This document shows positions 46,703 through 60,391 of a stretch of 64,000 nucleotides of DNA, in pieces (position 1 is the stretch's first letter; each line of letters begins with the position of its first letter). Under the pieces are notes generated by a model, which was given only the letters and a program-made list of their open reading frames with translations, had not been told where the DNA came from and made no database searches. The stretch covers positions 6,634,001 to 6,698,000 of the forward strand of contig NC_092679.1 in NCBI RefSeq assembly GCF_964355755.1, read 5' to 3'. This DNA comes from Antedon mediterranea (lineage: Eukaryota > Echinodermata > Crinoidea > Comatulida > Antedonidae). The translations under genes and the position numbers were made by a program.

Positions 46703-46778
46703 AACGCGTCATATGTTCAGCTCACACGTATGTATAACGTAACGCGTCATATGTTCAGCTCACACACATGTATAACGT
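46703..46778. repeat. 38-bp tandem duplication spanning the PKDCC-like stop codon
   Basis: AACGCGTCATATGTTCAGCT, then CACACGTATGTATAACGT at 46703-46740, is repeated at 46741-46778 with two substitutions. The upper copy contains the final codons and the TGA (46757-46755) of the PKDCC-like gene; the lower copy is 3' UTR. Confidence 0.9.
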
Positions 46779-49700
46779 ACTGTTTGGTTTATAAACGGGT
46801 TTGGTCGTGTTGTTTTTGAAGAACGCTATACGACGACCTAAAATGAGAGAAGTTTGATTAAATCAATAATTGCTTTGCTGTGTTTATATTTCTCTATTAT
46901 CCCCAGCTATCTACATAGTTAAATTAGATAGAAAGTACGGTACAATGTATTATCATTTTAATAATAGTTTAGATCATACATACCTGTCCACGTTCTCTGT
47001 TTGGTGAGAACGAATGCTTGACAGTAAGGGTCACTGTCGCAATACAACTTAGCCTCATGGACGTCAAAAACACTAAAAGTGCAACTGCTCCCGCCAGCAT
47101 GGATAGTGTACGGGCACCAGTAGTCGAACTTGCCGGTGTAATCAGCATTAGCAATTGTCTTGTACTCTAAATTAAAACATATCAATGATTATCAGCCGAT
47201 AATTCTCGTGTTATGGCGCGTTTTTATGCAACGTTTTTTAATAGGATAATAGATATATAGGAATAATATCTTTAAAATATATATTCTTGGCTCAATTTTA
47301 ATGTTCCTTTGTGCATCCAATAAAGCGAAATAAAAGCTAACAATTGTTATCTACCATAATTAATTATGCACACAAGTTACCTGAAGTTGAGGATTGTCTG
47401 CTCAGATATGCGCCGCTGACGTATAAGCGCGTGATTCGTTCAAGTTCTCGATAGGTTTCCTTGACGCTCCAGAACACTGTAGCTAGAGAGAGAGTATAAC
47501 AAACAGAGATATCATCATTAAATCTAGATAATCTTATAATTCGCTTTGAAGATACAAAATAGATTATGGATGAGATGTGTTGAGACAGTTTGCTTTTTGA
47601 AAGTTTATTGGCTTATGGTGCATTAGTGTGTTATGAAAACAGAATAATTAGCCAACAGCGTGATGCATTGATGACGACACAACCTCTTCACAGACAAGAG
47701 AAGTAGCAATTGACAGATAGATAGGAAAAATATAATATTTCCTTTAATTAATTGATTCGTCAAAATTCATCCATGAGTAATAAATAAGTCCTACTATGGA
47801 ATGTAGGGCCTACTACTTTTATTTTCATCCCAACCTTTAGAAAAACAAACACACCTAATAAAGTCACAGTCAAGAGTGGCATGGCTGTTCTGCGCTGGCA
47901 TTATCCAACTTGTGCTTAAAGGACAACTTCACCGAGAACCATATTTTGACAACGTTTGGCCTATTAACACTGATGATTTATTTATTAAACCATTTGTTTA
48001 TGGAATTGACTTTTAGCTGTGTGCTATCGTTTTGTATTGTACTTTTTATATACCGTATTAAATCAACTTTTCATCTATGCATGGACCTGTCCATGATCTA
48101 AGATTTGAGAACAATTAATACGTAAACATTGCTTATGTTAATTTAAAAACTGACTTCAATTTCAATTAAATGACTTTGACAGATGATTTTTGTTTGCTAA
48201 GCCCGTTTAATTATATTAACCATGATTTGTAAGTATATTCTCAATACATTAAGAAGATGCGATGTTTTTAAGCATGTGATGTTACCAGATCTGTCTACTG
48301 TTCCGACTTACCTGTTTTATTAAGGAAATTGTCGATGTACAATTTCAGTCCAGGTGGTGTTTCAATACTCAATGCAACAGAGAAGAAATATCGATACGAG
48401 TTGTACAAGTTCAGCTTTGCGTTCATACCGACACATCTTCCACTGTCAGTATGACAGTCGGTGGTTATCGGATGTTTGACGCCCTCTAAATGGATTTGGC
48501 ACGGCGTCTCCTCGTCGCAAATAGGCTCATTGTTATCTACGTCATCGATGTCCGATAATTTTATCTAGGAACATTAAAACATGTCGCTTTCAGTTAGTCT
48601 ATTCTCTAAAAAATGGTCAATGTTAGCAACAGCAAGCACTGGTCATCAAATGAATAGCGTAGGCCTACCAGTGTAACCAACCGATTAGAAAATTTGGTCG
48701 AGTAACGATATCATCAACATGAAAAATAATTAGTGCTAAATTTAAGGTTTACATTGCATACATTCGGCCAGAAAATCAGAAAAAGATTTCCAAGAGCTAC
48801 CATGCATATTTTAGTGATGTGAACGTATCCTATATTTAAGGCTTGGTTGCAACGCAGGTGAGTGGTACGTGCAACACAAGTAAACTGACCAATCACAAGC
48901 GGCAGTTCGAAAGATCCATCGCGTCATGATTGGTCAAATTGTGGGAACGACATTAAACATGCCATTGCCTATGTGATACAGTTGTGTGATACAGTTGTAT
49001 AAATCCAGGATAAGAAAAATTCAACTTTTGACTCCATATTGAATTTCTAATCAATTACAGCCTGGTAAGTATTCCTATCTTATAGCTTATATGAACAATC
49101 TCTTGTAAAATATAGTAAGTATATCACGTGGCACTCACAGATTCATTAAGCAGACGATGCAACATACCTGATTACCGACCACAACAAACTGGCCTAGTTT
49201 AAAATCATGAATGCCAAGCGGTCCAAGAGGTGATTCGGACATGTAGACGAGTAAACTTGCAATTCCCAGTGATATCTATGAAAATACAAACAAGAACATT
49301 AAATATGTATAAGTGATAATCCCACGTATAATCTGCGCGTATAACATCTGTATGAAGTTATTAAAATGGCCATAAATACTAAAAACTAAGTTCACAAAAC
49401 ATCTGCAACGAAATGAAGTGAAACATTATACAGTTTACAGAATGTATTTATAAATATTACGGGTTCACTTAAAAAGATGTCGTAAGTTTCCACGAATACG
49501 CATTTCACCAGTCGAATAAAAGCGTGTGCAGAAGTCAAATAATTTAAGCGGGAAATGTATAAAATGACTTGTGCATAGGTCTACACTATATGGCTAGATT
49601 TATAAGAAGATACACAATCGATAACAAACAATTTAAAACAATTTAAAGTCGGTAGTTATTGGAATCCGAAGCATGTATTTGTACTTCCAAACGTGAGAGT

Positions 49701-52483
49701 TTATCACAACTTTGGCCACGTGCTTGGCGTACAGAATGGAAGCACAAAACGTGTATGTCATAGAACACTTGAAGCTAATGAGCTGTATTTATTTCAGGAA
49801 GCCTGCTTTATCTAATGTCTTCCTCATATATCTCGGTGTAGCATTCAGACGGTTATACACGTACAAAGTGCGCGAGCAGTAACCTATGCGAATACGTGTG
49901 TATTCACACTGGAGAAAGTTGAGACGTTTAAGGGACAAACCAAACACGTTTACAGTTATTCAATGTCTAGTATACACTACTACAAGATGTATCATCATAA
50001 TGAATGCATTAAGATTGGTTTCCAACAGACGAAAGTACACGGGGTTTAGAAAACCAACCGATTCTGCAACTGTCATTTAGATATAGTCTAACTGACTATC
50101 GCAAGTCACTTAGAAACTATAGTCTAGCTGTATCATGATACTAAAGTATTTAATACAGCCAGACTCGTTTATAGATGACTTGCGATCGAATCATAATCAG
50201 GCGAGAAAGGAGACTCTATACACAGTTGCAATTTTACTTCACATTGAAGCATTTATGATTATTCTACCCTGGATCCAATACTAGTGAGAACCACCCACTA
50301 CCAGGCTTAGGCTTACTATAAAATAAAACATTACAGACATACACACAGTAAATACCAGCACATTCAGCAAGCAACGTGTGTACATGTGAACACAGTGTAA
50401 CACGTACGTGCTTATACGTCAAAACATAATTCATTTCCAGAAGCTTTCTGTTTCGTATTGGATTTCAGCTCTTTAAATATAATTTTCCAAATGCCTATTA
50501 TTATGTCTCTTTAAACAGAAACGGCAATGGTGGTAATGTATCTGTCTAGGTTTCTGTAATTTGCTAATTGTACCCTAAAGACATATTGCACACTTCACCT
50601 TTCCATAACACGACATTATTTTCAACCTATGTGTGCGCATAGTTGTGATGGAAATGAAAGATATGTTCATTTATTAGAGACGTTACAAAAATGACAATAT
50701 AATATATTGTAATTTTTGTAACGGCCAGTCTACCGGTCTTTATATTATAAAATATATTATATAATTAATGTCGATATTATAAAATGTTGGTTAAACACAT
50801 TCAATTTACACATGCAATGTGGTTGATGTTTTGATCATAAAACCGAACTGTGGTTTAGTAGAACCAAGATGTGAACATTATTGGTAAGCGATTCATCTTT
50901 AGTGTTCACATGTACGGCGGCGTATAAGGCTATAGCTTACGCCTTGCGTAGTCTACTATTTGTGTGTAAACAAGGCAGTGGCGTTATTGACGCAACTCAT
51001 TGATGATAAACAGGACGACAGATTTGTTACATTAACGCAACTGTTCGAGTAATTAAAAAAATGAGTAGAATGTTGACCGTGTCATCCGTTAAAGTTAACG
51101 TTTACGTGCGAAATCAATTTATTGTTTGATGTGTTGCCGATTGTGTTGCTGAAAATAACCTTTACATTTTTGATCATTTTATAAAGAAAATACCAGCATT
51201 TGGTCAATTTCTCATAAAGTTTGTGACTGGCGCTTTTGGTTGATTGTCATTTCGACCTGCTCTCGATTGTACTGAAAAACAGAGCGGATTTATCGACAAG
51301 AACAACTAAACATAAAATATGAATTCCATCGTTTATGGAAGATGAAAGCAAACCGAAGGTAATGCGATCTAGTTATGAACAAGTCAGACCTACCTTGCTT
51401 TCATAATTAATTTTCGAAAATCAGTCGGTAATTTGCGCGTAATTGAGAAAACCGAAGCTGAAATGTCAGACTATAAAACGTGCTGTTTTGATATTATTTA
51501 GTAAGTGAAAATACGGTACGCGCTGCTATGGCTTGCACATATTCTCTCTCTGTCTTATTACAGTGATTTAATTGACTTAATTTTGATTGAATTAAAAGGG
51601 CGGTAAGGTGAAATAATGATTTATTTCCATTGATTGATTTGTACAAAATATGAACTCGTTTCATGTGTGATTTTCTGTTATATTTCTAGTACACAAATTT
51701 CGGTATTATACATGGAGCTTTCTGATAAATGTATAATATTATTAAAGGTGATGTTTTTACTCAATCACTGAGAGAACCAACTGTTGGTGTAGTTGTAGTA
51801 GTGCAGTATGGGGTGAGGGATTAAATCCAGTCGATCACTTATCAACTTGCACCCAACACCACCTGGCCCAAAGCCTCTTTTGACCCTACTCATATAGCGT
51901 AAAGCTCTGTCTACACTATCAAACTTTATGTGACGTACCACTACCATATTTGGGCACATCAAACTTTTTGTTTGTCAAACTAGTTTGATAATGTAGACAG
52001 AGCTTTATACACAGATTTCAAACCATTGTATGCACGATCCGACGTAGCCTTAAATAGGCCCTATTATTAGGCCTTAAGCGCGTGTAAAAGTGAGGGTATG
52101 TTAAAGATAAAGCGCCACTACTAAGATGGTAGAATTCATCAAACGTTTAATTAATATAATATAAGGTTGCTTCATAACCTTTGACCTGAACTCATTTATC
52201 TATTTACTAATTTACTCTAATCGTTAAAGGAGACATACTACTCAATGATTTATTGCTGGCCGAACATTAAACATTAAATATGCATATAAGATGTTAATTC
52301 GTTATGTTTTGTGAATATGTTACTAACCCTTAATCTGTCTTCCCATGACAGCTGCAGAATAGCTATAATGTCAAGAGGTTTTCCTAACTCTGTGATAATC
52401 GTTGCAGCTATGCCATTCATCCCAGTCGCTTGTGGTTTTTGACCCAACTCTCTGTCATCCTTACGAAGACAATATCCAATCAT
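46755..52483 (-). CDS. PKDCC: PKDCC/VLK-like secreted tyrosine kinase, C-terminal exons (partial)
   Basis: Six exons from 5' to 3': 52483-52328, 49275-49168, 48564-48312, 47482-47381, 47166-46984, 46837-46755. They join in phase to 294 codons plus TGA. Recognised against extracellular tyrosine kinase PKDCC (VLK), a secreted kinase that phosphorylates proteins in the secretory pathway and matrix: ITELGKPLDII then QLSWEDRLR; SPLGPLGIHDFKLGQFVVV, whose HDF Asp matches the catalytic-loop Asp; IKLSDIDDV in place of DFG; EETPC; GRCVGMNAKLNLYNSYRYFF; LYVSGAYL; and the Cys-rich end YCDSDPYCQAFVL, RTWTGRRIAFFK, NNTTKPVY. About half of the family length is missing: the signal peptide, glycine loop and VAIK-type Lys would be in exons further right, which I did not find, so the ATG at 52483 is most likely internal because it follows an acceptor. 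The family call rests on remembered motifs. Confidence 0.78.
48838..48950. mobile_element. Foldback MITE family 3, fragment
   Basis: Contains AGGCTTGGTTGCAACGCAGG, the pair GACCAATCACAAGCGGCAG and CATGATTGGTCAAATTG, then GGGAACGAC. It lies in the PKDCC-like intron between 48564 and 49168. Confidence 0.5.
50091..50190. repeat. 100-bp hairpin
   Basis: Two arms, ATCGCAAGTCACTTAGAAAC with TATAGTCTAGCTGTAT, and ATACAGCCAGACTCGTTTAT with AGATGACTTGCGATCG, are imperfect inverted repeats around a loop of about 20 bases. It lies in the large PKDCC-like intron between 49275 and 52328. Confidence 0.65.
51899..52008. mobile_element. CArG foldback MITE, copy 7 (best-preserved ends)
   Basis: Ends TAAAGCTCTGTCTACACTAT and ATAATGTAGACAGAGCTTTA are almost perfect inverted repeats bounded by TA, with one CArG box CCATATTTGG at 51944-51953. 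The TA borders fit a Tc1/mariner-type target but this is inference. Confidence 0.8.
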
Positions 52484-53325
52484 CTATATTAAAAGATAAG
52501 TACTGTATTAATAATGTGTAAACGGTATATATAATTCATGATAGTAAACAAATGTTTACGCAAATGCAAGCGAGATCCGAACATGGGCCTTCTGCCTGAC
52601 CTCTACCAATATACTACTTATGCTCTCACTCGTTTCACCTCACATTAGGCCTAAAACAATTTGACCACACCTCCCCTAACAACAATGAACACACATAATT
52701 CAAAATACATGTTTTCTATTAGGGGCGAATTCATTCATGCAAATCAAAAGCGTTGGCTTACGCGCTTGGGTATTATGTTCATCTAATTTTTGTGACGTGC
52801 AAAAAAGCGCAACCAATCAGATCTCAGGACGTTTTGAAACATTACTTTATATACCCCTCATCTCCATTCCCTTCCTGTCTTATAACGTTTGTTGTTGCCA
52901 AAAAAAAAATGAACCATCGATGTCTTCTCTCCCCTCCTATATATTCATTCATCCAGTACGTGTAATACAATACCGGCGCCGCCTTTTAAAATTTAAATAA
53001 GAAATGGTCATAATAAACTAGGTAACGTGTAAAGATACTGCATTTGATGATCTACTTTCAATTGTTTCTGACAAGTTAAACTTGCTCTCAACATTTTGTC
53101 GTCATCTGTTACCAATGGGTTCACCGATTCGAGAACATCGCTCCAATATCACGTGTTAATTGTCCGTTTGGTCAACTGATCACGAACAATGACGACACGT
53201 CAAAAGACACATTATGTCATATTATTGTTTTTGTGTTTTAAAACTTTGAAAGGCATCTTTGATGGTATTTATTTCTATTGTCTCATCATTCACAGTACTT
53301 TGATATTGCAGTTTTGCTAAAGCTT
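52484..53325. other. Intron or upstream region of the PKDCC-like gene
   Basis: The next exon of the PKDCC-like gene should lie at higher coordinates but none was found here. Two overlapping plus-strand frames at 52737-53000 lack any domain feature. Nothing else is supported. Confidence 0.4.
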
Positions 53326-53655
53326 TGTTCCCACTTTGACACTACGCAAGGACGTAATCGGAAGTACGACAACCGATAGTTCGGATAAAGCTTGGTCCCC
53401 ACTAGCGACGCAACGTAACGCAACCTACGCAACGTAAGAAAATGCCCTTTTAATAATTGTGCTTGCCCCCCACCTACGTGAAATCAAACCTGCGATTTTT
53501 GCGTCGTCGGTTCCCACTTGTGATTACGCAATACATCATTTTGCGTAAATACGTCGTTGCGTTGCGTTCTAGTGAGAACCACGCTTAATCCTTCTTGTTT
53601 GATTGATCAAATTGCTTACTTTTTTGCGTTGCGTCCAAGTGCGAACCAAGCTTAA
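53326..53655. mobile_element. Foldback MITE family 3, tandem copies
   Basis: A fragment (TTGTTCCCACTTTGACACTA) is followed by a full copy at about 53388-53587, AAGCTTGGTCCCCACTAGCG to TCTAGTGAGAACCACGCTTA, with the GTGCTTGCCCCCCACC centre. A further partial end GAACCAAGCTTAATG closes at 53655, so one copy appears to be inserted in another. Confidence 0.65.
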
Positions 53656-53945
53656 TGTGTAAAGGTTTAGACACAGAAAATTAGTATTATGTTGCAAACG
53701 TCTTAAGTTGCCTGTTGTACAATCAATTCCCGAATCAATAAACTGCGACAAAAATGTATTAAAACGAAAAGCATTATTGCCTACAGATAGATTCAGAATG
53801 AAACAACATGGGAAATTTTGATATTAAACCATTTTCAACATAAATAAATGCTTTATTATTATGACCTCTTAAGGTGAAATTTTTAGTACGTTACTGAAGT
53901 TTTGGCTATGTTCAATTTACAATCACAACCACACAGCTTATCAAA

Positions 53946-54060
53946 CGCACAGAACACGTACAAATTACGCACAGAATACGTACAAGTTACGCACAGAATA
54001 CGTACAATTTACGCACAGAATACGTACAAATTAGGCACAGAATACGTACAAATTACGTAG
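53946..54060. repeat. Minisatellite, 22-bp unit
   Basis: Five copies of ACGCACAGAATACGTACAAA (plus TT), near identical. Each unit contains TACGTA, a palindrome. Confidence 0.85.
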
Positions 54061-56060
54061 GTACATATTTACAAATAAACCAATGAAAATGACGTTATTA
54101 CTAGCATGTTTCATTTTTAACAAGGTCCACATTATGGAATGTACCGTATATGGTAGGAAGTGTACTATGGAAGTGACTGACTTCATGTATTGTTTACACA
54201 AACACCTAATGCTGTTTTCCATTATAAACTTAATTTTCCCCCAGTCTGATCGACTAAAACAACATAAATGATGTTAAGATAAGTTGCCGAGTGATGGAAA
54301 ACCAGCACAGGTCCCTCCAGTGGGATAGTTTATTAATTTCAAATTTTAAAATGCTCTCATGCTTTCAACACCATATTTTAGCGCATTATACAATACAAGA
54401 ACGTTGACATTAATGTTATCAGCACATTCACGCACGAATGTGTTTGAATTGACGAGACATGACGGTTCAAAGGTGAGCACCCGCGTGAACATTGCAAACA
54501 ATCAATCCGTCTCAACCAATCCATTTTATGCTGTCATATTTTCAGGATTGATGAGTTGTAGTGTGAAGGCCATTGATTTTACTCCGTATTAAATATTTCA
54601 ATCAGTACAGTTTGTTTTTATAGGAGAAATCATCACAGTTTATTGAAGATTATCGTCTGCTAGTAATATTACGACTGTGCTAAGTTTGCGCGGGTTTTTT
54701 TCTGGGTACAATTGGTACGCCTGATAACAGTTACATGACCGTCCTACTTTTAAAGGATTATGATGAGGTATTAGCTATTATTGAACATTATTAGGAGGCC
54801 TAATGAAAATGATAATGTGGCTTCCGTATTATTAATCAACGTATATATTCATCCATTTTCGTTACTCATTACAAAGTGTTTTAGAATGTTTTAGGAAGCA
54901 GATTCAATGAAAAATAAATCTATTCTAATCTCAAAACTATGTTTTATAGACCTCCTCAAAAAACCACTAAACAGACCTAAATGGGTTAAACCCTAACCCC
55001 CACCCGTCTTTCATTAATCGAAGAAAGCACACATTGTAAATGACCCGTATACCAACTGTCAACACTTGTTATAATACAAATGGTCTTCAAATCAAAGTTC
55101 ATAAAACATTCATTGTTTAGCGACTTTAATTCTATAATTCTCTGTAAAAACACATAATGTTTTCAACATTTAATTGGTCATGTGGAGAATTTAAAGTCAC
55201 TTTGGGTATAAACTTTGCCATACTTCTCTTTTTGTATATAAATAATACGGTATTTTATAATTTGTTTTTACTTCATCAAGCACAAAGTAGGCCTCCATTG
55301 TTCCTTCCTCCTAAACTTAACAAACTTAAGGACGATAATGATTAAATAAAAGAATATTGATAAAGGAAACTGGCATTATTGATGATATGATTATTTATTT
55401 TATTTAAACAATGCCCTTGCTTGTAACATGAACATTTTTTCATTTCATTCTCTTATTTTTGAGAGAGTATTTTATCGTGTTTCTTTTATTCGTTTTAATA
55501 GTTACGTTACCTTTATCTATTAATTTTGTATTATGTATGTGTTGAAATGAAATAAAAAAAAAAAAATAAAAAAAAAAAACATGAACATTTTTCTATAAAC
55601 AATATAATTATGTATAATCACGCTAGAGAACTCTAACATTTGGCTCCTTCACAAGTGTAACATGCTATCGGCGTTTTTATTCAAACAATGTTCCATTCAA
55701 CAACAAAAAAATACTATCAATAATTATTCATAACTACTAACAAAGCTTTAATGTTGATTGCTTTCTTTTCCATGCGAACTAACTCGACCTAATTAATCAT
55801 GTTTGAACTACAATGATGTTAATATTCATTGTCACATTCACAAGGCAAACACAGAGACCTATTCAATTAATATTTATATACTTTGATGACTTTCTAATTT
55901 TCAAGAACAATCTTTCTGCATGGACTCATCAATTTTGATGGGTATTTATTTTCTCCACGTCGCTTTGTCCGTAAATTCGTTGTGTGTTTTTCTTTTTTAT
56001 TATTAACTTTTCACGCTAGTTACAAATGGCTTGATCACACGCTAAACTACTGCTGTTGTA
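54061..56060. other. Gene-free stretch
   Basis: No exon is supported. An AATAAA-rich A run lies at 55550-55581. Reading frames of 60-77 codons here have no recognisable features. Confidence 0.4.
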
Positions 56061-56590
56061 AAAGCCTTACATTAAAGGGACATTCTATTAAAACCTTACA
56101 TAAAGGAACATTCTATTAAAGCCTTACATTAAAGGGACATTCTATTACAACCTTACATAAAGGAACATTCTATTAAAGCCTTACATTAAAGGGACATTCT
56201 ATTAAAACCTTACATAAAGGAACATTCAATTAAAGCCTTACATTAAAGGAACATTCTATTACAACCTTACATAACGGAGCATTCTATTACAACCTTACAT
56301 AACGGAACATTCTATTACAACCTTACATAAAGGAACATTCTATTAAAGCCTTACATTAAAGGGACATTCTATTAAAACCTTACATAAAGGAACATTCAAT
56401 TAAAGCCTTACATTAAAGGGACATTCTATTAAAACCTTGCATAAAGGAACATTCTATTAAAGCCTTAGATTAAAGAGACATTCTATTAACCTTACATTAA
56501 AGGGGCATTCCATTAAAGCCTTACATTAAAGAGACATTCTATTAAAACAACCTTACATTAAAGGAACATTCCATTAAAGGGACATTCCAG
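56061..56590. repeat. Minisatellite, about 27-bp unit
   Basis: About twenty imperfect copies of AAAGGGACATTCTATTAAAG plus CCTTACATT. Two unit types alternate (GCCTTACATTAAAGGGACAT and ACCTTACATAAAGGAACATT), which gives a dimeric higher-order pattern in much of the array. Confidence 0.85.
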
Positions 56591-59500
56591 CTCTTTATTT
56601 TAAAAGATCAATTAATCGATTAACACTACTCAAATAGAATAAGCAAAAATGTTTACGCGCGCGTACAAATACGCTAATGCATTTTCAACCTTTATACGCC
56701 GCGTTAACCAAAAGATACGTTGATAACGAACAGTTTACATTTGATTAACATAAAAGTAATAGCAGAGAATACATGTTCTTTGGGATTTCATTCACAAATT
56801 GTTACACGCGTTATAAATAGGTTTTCGCCTACAAATGTTTGTAACAAGCGGCACCTCAACCGAAAATTATTGATCACTGAATTCTTTGAACCCATTAGAT
56901 GATGTTCAAATCATCAACATTACAACATGCAAAGCCCAAACACATATACATCTTTAACATACCAGCGGTGTACTTTGTGTATGTTCGTTACTACAAACGA
57001 GTTTCAAGTCTAATGTAATGGAAAAGAATTACTATTTCTCTGCAGGGAAAACAGCTATTACCTTTTTGTAATGGAATTCTTTATTTTGCATTTATATACA
57101 AATCCCTCTATTTTATGTCGTGACTTATTTTAATGTTACTGTTTTTGAAGTAGAAATTGGAATACATGCTATGATAGTTTTCATGGTGATTTATTGCAAA
57201 CGAGTTGAGCATTTGTAACTACACAACTTTCAGTTAAGTACAATGTTTAGCTAGTAGTAAACAGTATTTGACATTTTCATGATTGAAAAAAGTAATTACC
57301 GCGTAGCTTAGTAGTGGTGTACAGTTGAGCCAGTAAAAATCCAATAATGATAGGATCTGGTAGGATTTGGTTTTATGACTAAAAGAACTAACCATAAGCC
57401 TTAGAAAGTTCAATATCAACCATGCATTAGCAGCAACGATCTTATATTCTTTATACTGCTGCAAAATATTATGTTTAGGTAGCGTTATCGAATAGGACAA
57501 CAGTAAAAACCAGACGCCTGCAGGGATCCGTGGTTCTTATTGAAAATTGAATTAAATTATTATTCTAAATAAACTCATTATGTCACTAAGACGAACCATT
57601 TCAGTTAAAATGAAAGAAACTTATCTGAAACAAAATATTTTAAAATCTTTGAAAAGTGAAAATTAAAACGATATCAATTAATAACTTTTGCTGCAAATCC
57701 AATCTTTTTCAATAACAAAATAAGATGAAACATTCAGTTCCACAAGATGAAGTCTACACTATTCAGCCAAAAACTGGCTTGCTGAAAAGTGATGTATACT
57801 CATCATGCATATTAATAAGGCGCTCCTTATAGGCCTGAGACTCTTGCATAGAGAAAAATCTTCGGAAAAAATATTCGGGATGGGTATATCCATGTAAAAT
57901 ATGACGATAGTGTGTGAATAAAATAATATTCTAAAATAATCGCTATGGTCCAATAATCTGTCCAACTCAATTACTATGGCTATAAATCAGCTGTTAATTA
58001 AAAAAACAAACAACAAAATACTGAAAAGATTTTCACCGATTGCCCATTACATTTGAAATTAAAAACTCATTGAATCAATCGAGATTTATGTCCCCTCGTG
58101 AAACACAATCTTTTCCTGAGTTCTCTGTACTATTACATTGATTTCATCTCACAAACAAGACACTGTGCAAAAGAAGTTATTATATTGCAACATGAAACCT
58201 CACTCAAAGTACTTGTATAAAATCAATATTATATGGACATAAAGTTTAACCGTTACACGTGTTTGCCTGTATAGTATGGTGTATAATAATAGTAAGATAG
58301 TCGACACAGTTCATGGAGAAAGTTATTTTCCATGTTCAGTAAAAGTAGTTCGATAGGAAAATTCTTTTACAAAATTAAATGAACAATTTTGAATTATTTT
58401 ATCTGATCGAAAGAACACATGGGTCTAAAAAAATATACATTATGTGTGTCGCGTTGGGAATTAAAAAAATAATGACTTTAAATGTCTCGAAAGAGGTTCT
58501 ATAGACATTTTCCATCAAAAGCTTTCTTGGGTAACACCCAAATCCCATTCTCCACCTGCTAAACGTGCATAATCATGGGTCATTCGTCGCATATTTGTCT
58601 CGCAGCATGCGGAGCAAGTCACATAAATGGCTATCACCACTTCTATGGTCAAAATATAATCTTAACCTACGTCACGGCAGACCAGACAAGTTAAAATAGG
58701 TTATTTATTAGGTAATCCAACAGTTTGGTAACTGATATTTGCTTCTTGCTACCTAATTAATTTTAATGGGAATGTATGCTTAGTTAATGGTGGATATCGA
58801 TGTCACTTCTCTAATGAAATCGTAATAAAACCCAGCAAACAAGACAGTAAAAATGTCTTCATTGACATCGTCCCCGATATTATGAGGTAAAACCAGAATG
58901 CAAACCTATATTGCAAGGCTGCTAAAATGAATTTAAACAAATCTTCTTAAATAAGGCCTATTATTAAACCTTGTGCAGCAAAACTGTCGCACTTTGTAAC
59001 AAAACTGTCGCACTTTTTAATAACTGGTGTCGCACTTGTGATGCAACCAGTCTACACTTTTAGGAAACTTGACCAATTGATTGATTGTATTTGCGATTTT
59101 GCTCGTGTTTGCAAACTAAAGTTTTTCTGAAGTTAGAGAACTTAAACATTTCTTGCCAAAATCGGAATTTGTTTGAGCAAATTAGCGTTTACTAGTGTAG
59201 ACAGGTATGTTTCAGGGGACCACTATCCTTGTTTCTATGCATTTGATTGCGTTTTTGTTTTGTATTTGCTTGTTCTCCTTTGTTCATTATACTATTTACT
59301 TGATCAGCAGAAAGTGTTCAAATGTTGTTCAAAAAATATGTTTTAAGTATGATGCTTGATAATGATATGATAACCGAAGTAATAATATAGTAATAGTTTT
59401 ACTAGTAACTTGTTCTAATAAACTTAACTAAACTTCAGTCACCGTAATTAGTAATTTTACTTGAAATAGCCCAAATAGTAATTAAGTGTTAGTACAGTCG

Positions 59501-60391
59501 ACTGAATAGTGAACCATAAGGTATTTAATTTCCAAAGTCGTGATCTTATATGAACAAATATTTCATTGAAATGAGTTTATCATCTACTATCATTCATCAT
59601 TAGAAATTGATCATTCGCCCAAGGCTTTACATAATATGTGTTTATAACAATGTGACGCCTTTGTGTATTTAAAAGATTAATTTCTGAAATATCAAGAAAA
59701 TTGAAATTGATAATTCGATACAAGACGAATAATGGTACATAAGTTAAAGGCGTGGTTATTTACTGTGGACTCAGCATATACCGTAGCGAAGCACGACTAT
59801 GTTAGCTATTCAATTGTCTCTTGACGAAACTACATTAGCAGGGTATGGGGGTTGCAAACGACTAAAGGCAATGTTTATATTGAATTCGGAACAATACTAA
59901 TTAGCCGAAGCCATATCCCTACACCCTCTGGATAGTCTGAAAAGTATTCCGTAATATTACCCACAGCTTTTACTCGTCTGTACGTAACTACTCACTGAAT
60001 TGATTTTGATGAAATGTAGATTTGAAACCAATGGGCAAAAGATGGAGGATGAGAGCAGACCTTAAGAACGTTAAGTAAAGTCGTTAGAACATCGCAATTG
60101 GCTCTTGCGACACACCATTAATTACTCAAAACACATTTACCTATCGCGAGGGATTTTCTACTCTCTTTAATAGGAGTACTTAATTAAACTAGAGATCTAA
60201 AACTTGATCTTGTTTTATCCTAGTCGACGCTAATGTAGAACAGCTCAAGAAAGATGGGTTTGGTATGACATGATGAAATTGGCATGTTGAACTGTCCTGG
60301 ATTTGACCAATGACAGAGGTGTCAAGCATGCAGATGACGATCATGGAAAAAAGAAAGATTGATCAAGTTCATCAGAGTGTCACTACATTAT
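56591..60391. other. Gene-free stretch
   Basis: No exon or RNA gene is supported in 3.8 kb. The phrase AAAACTGTCGCACTTTGTAA recurs in variants two to three times at 58975-59040. This may be intron of the PKDCC-like gene. Confidence 0.4.

Noticed and set aside
46550-46819. Plus-strand 89-residue frame
   Set aside because: Overlaps the last PKDCC-like exon on the opposite strand and a tandem duplication; no domain features.
52328-52483. ATG at 52483 as the true start of the PKDCC-like gene
   Set aside because: It directly follows a splice acceptor (AATATAG), and the family has a signal peptide and the N-terminal kinase lobe before this point.
53946-54060. Promoter array of TACGTA sites
   Set aside because: The sites are a consequence of the 22-bp minisatellite unit; no gene start is nearby.
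57234-57500. Minus-strand 88-residue frame as a missing PKDCC-like exon
   Set aside because: No glycine loop, Lys motif or other kinase feature and no fitting splice phase was seen.
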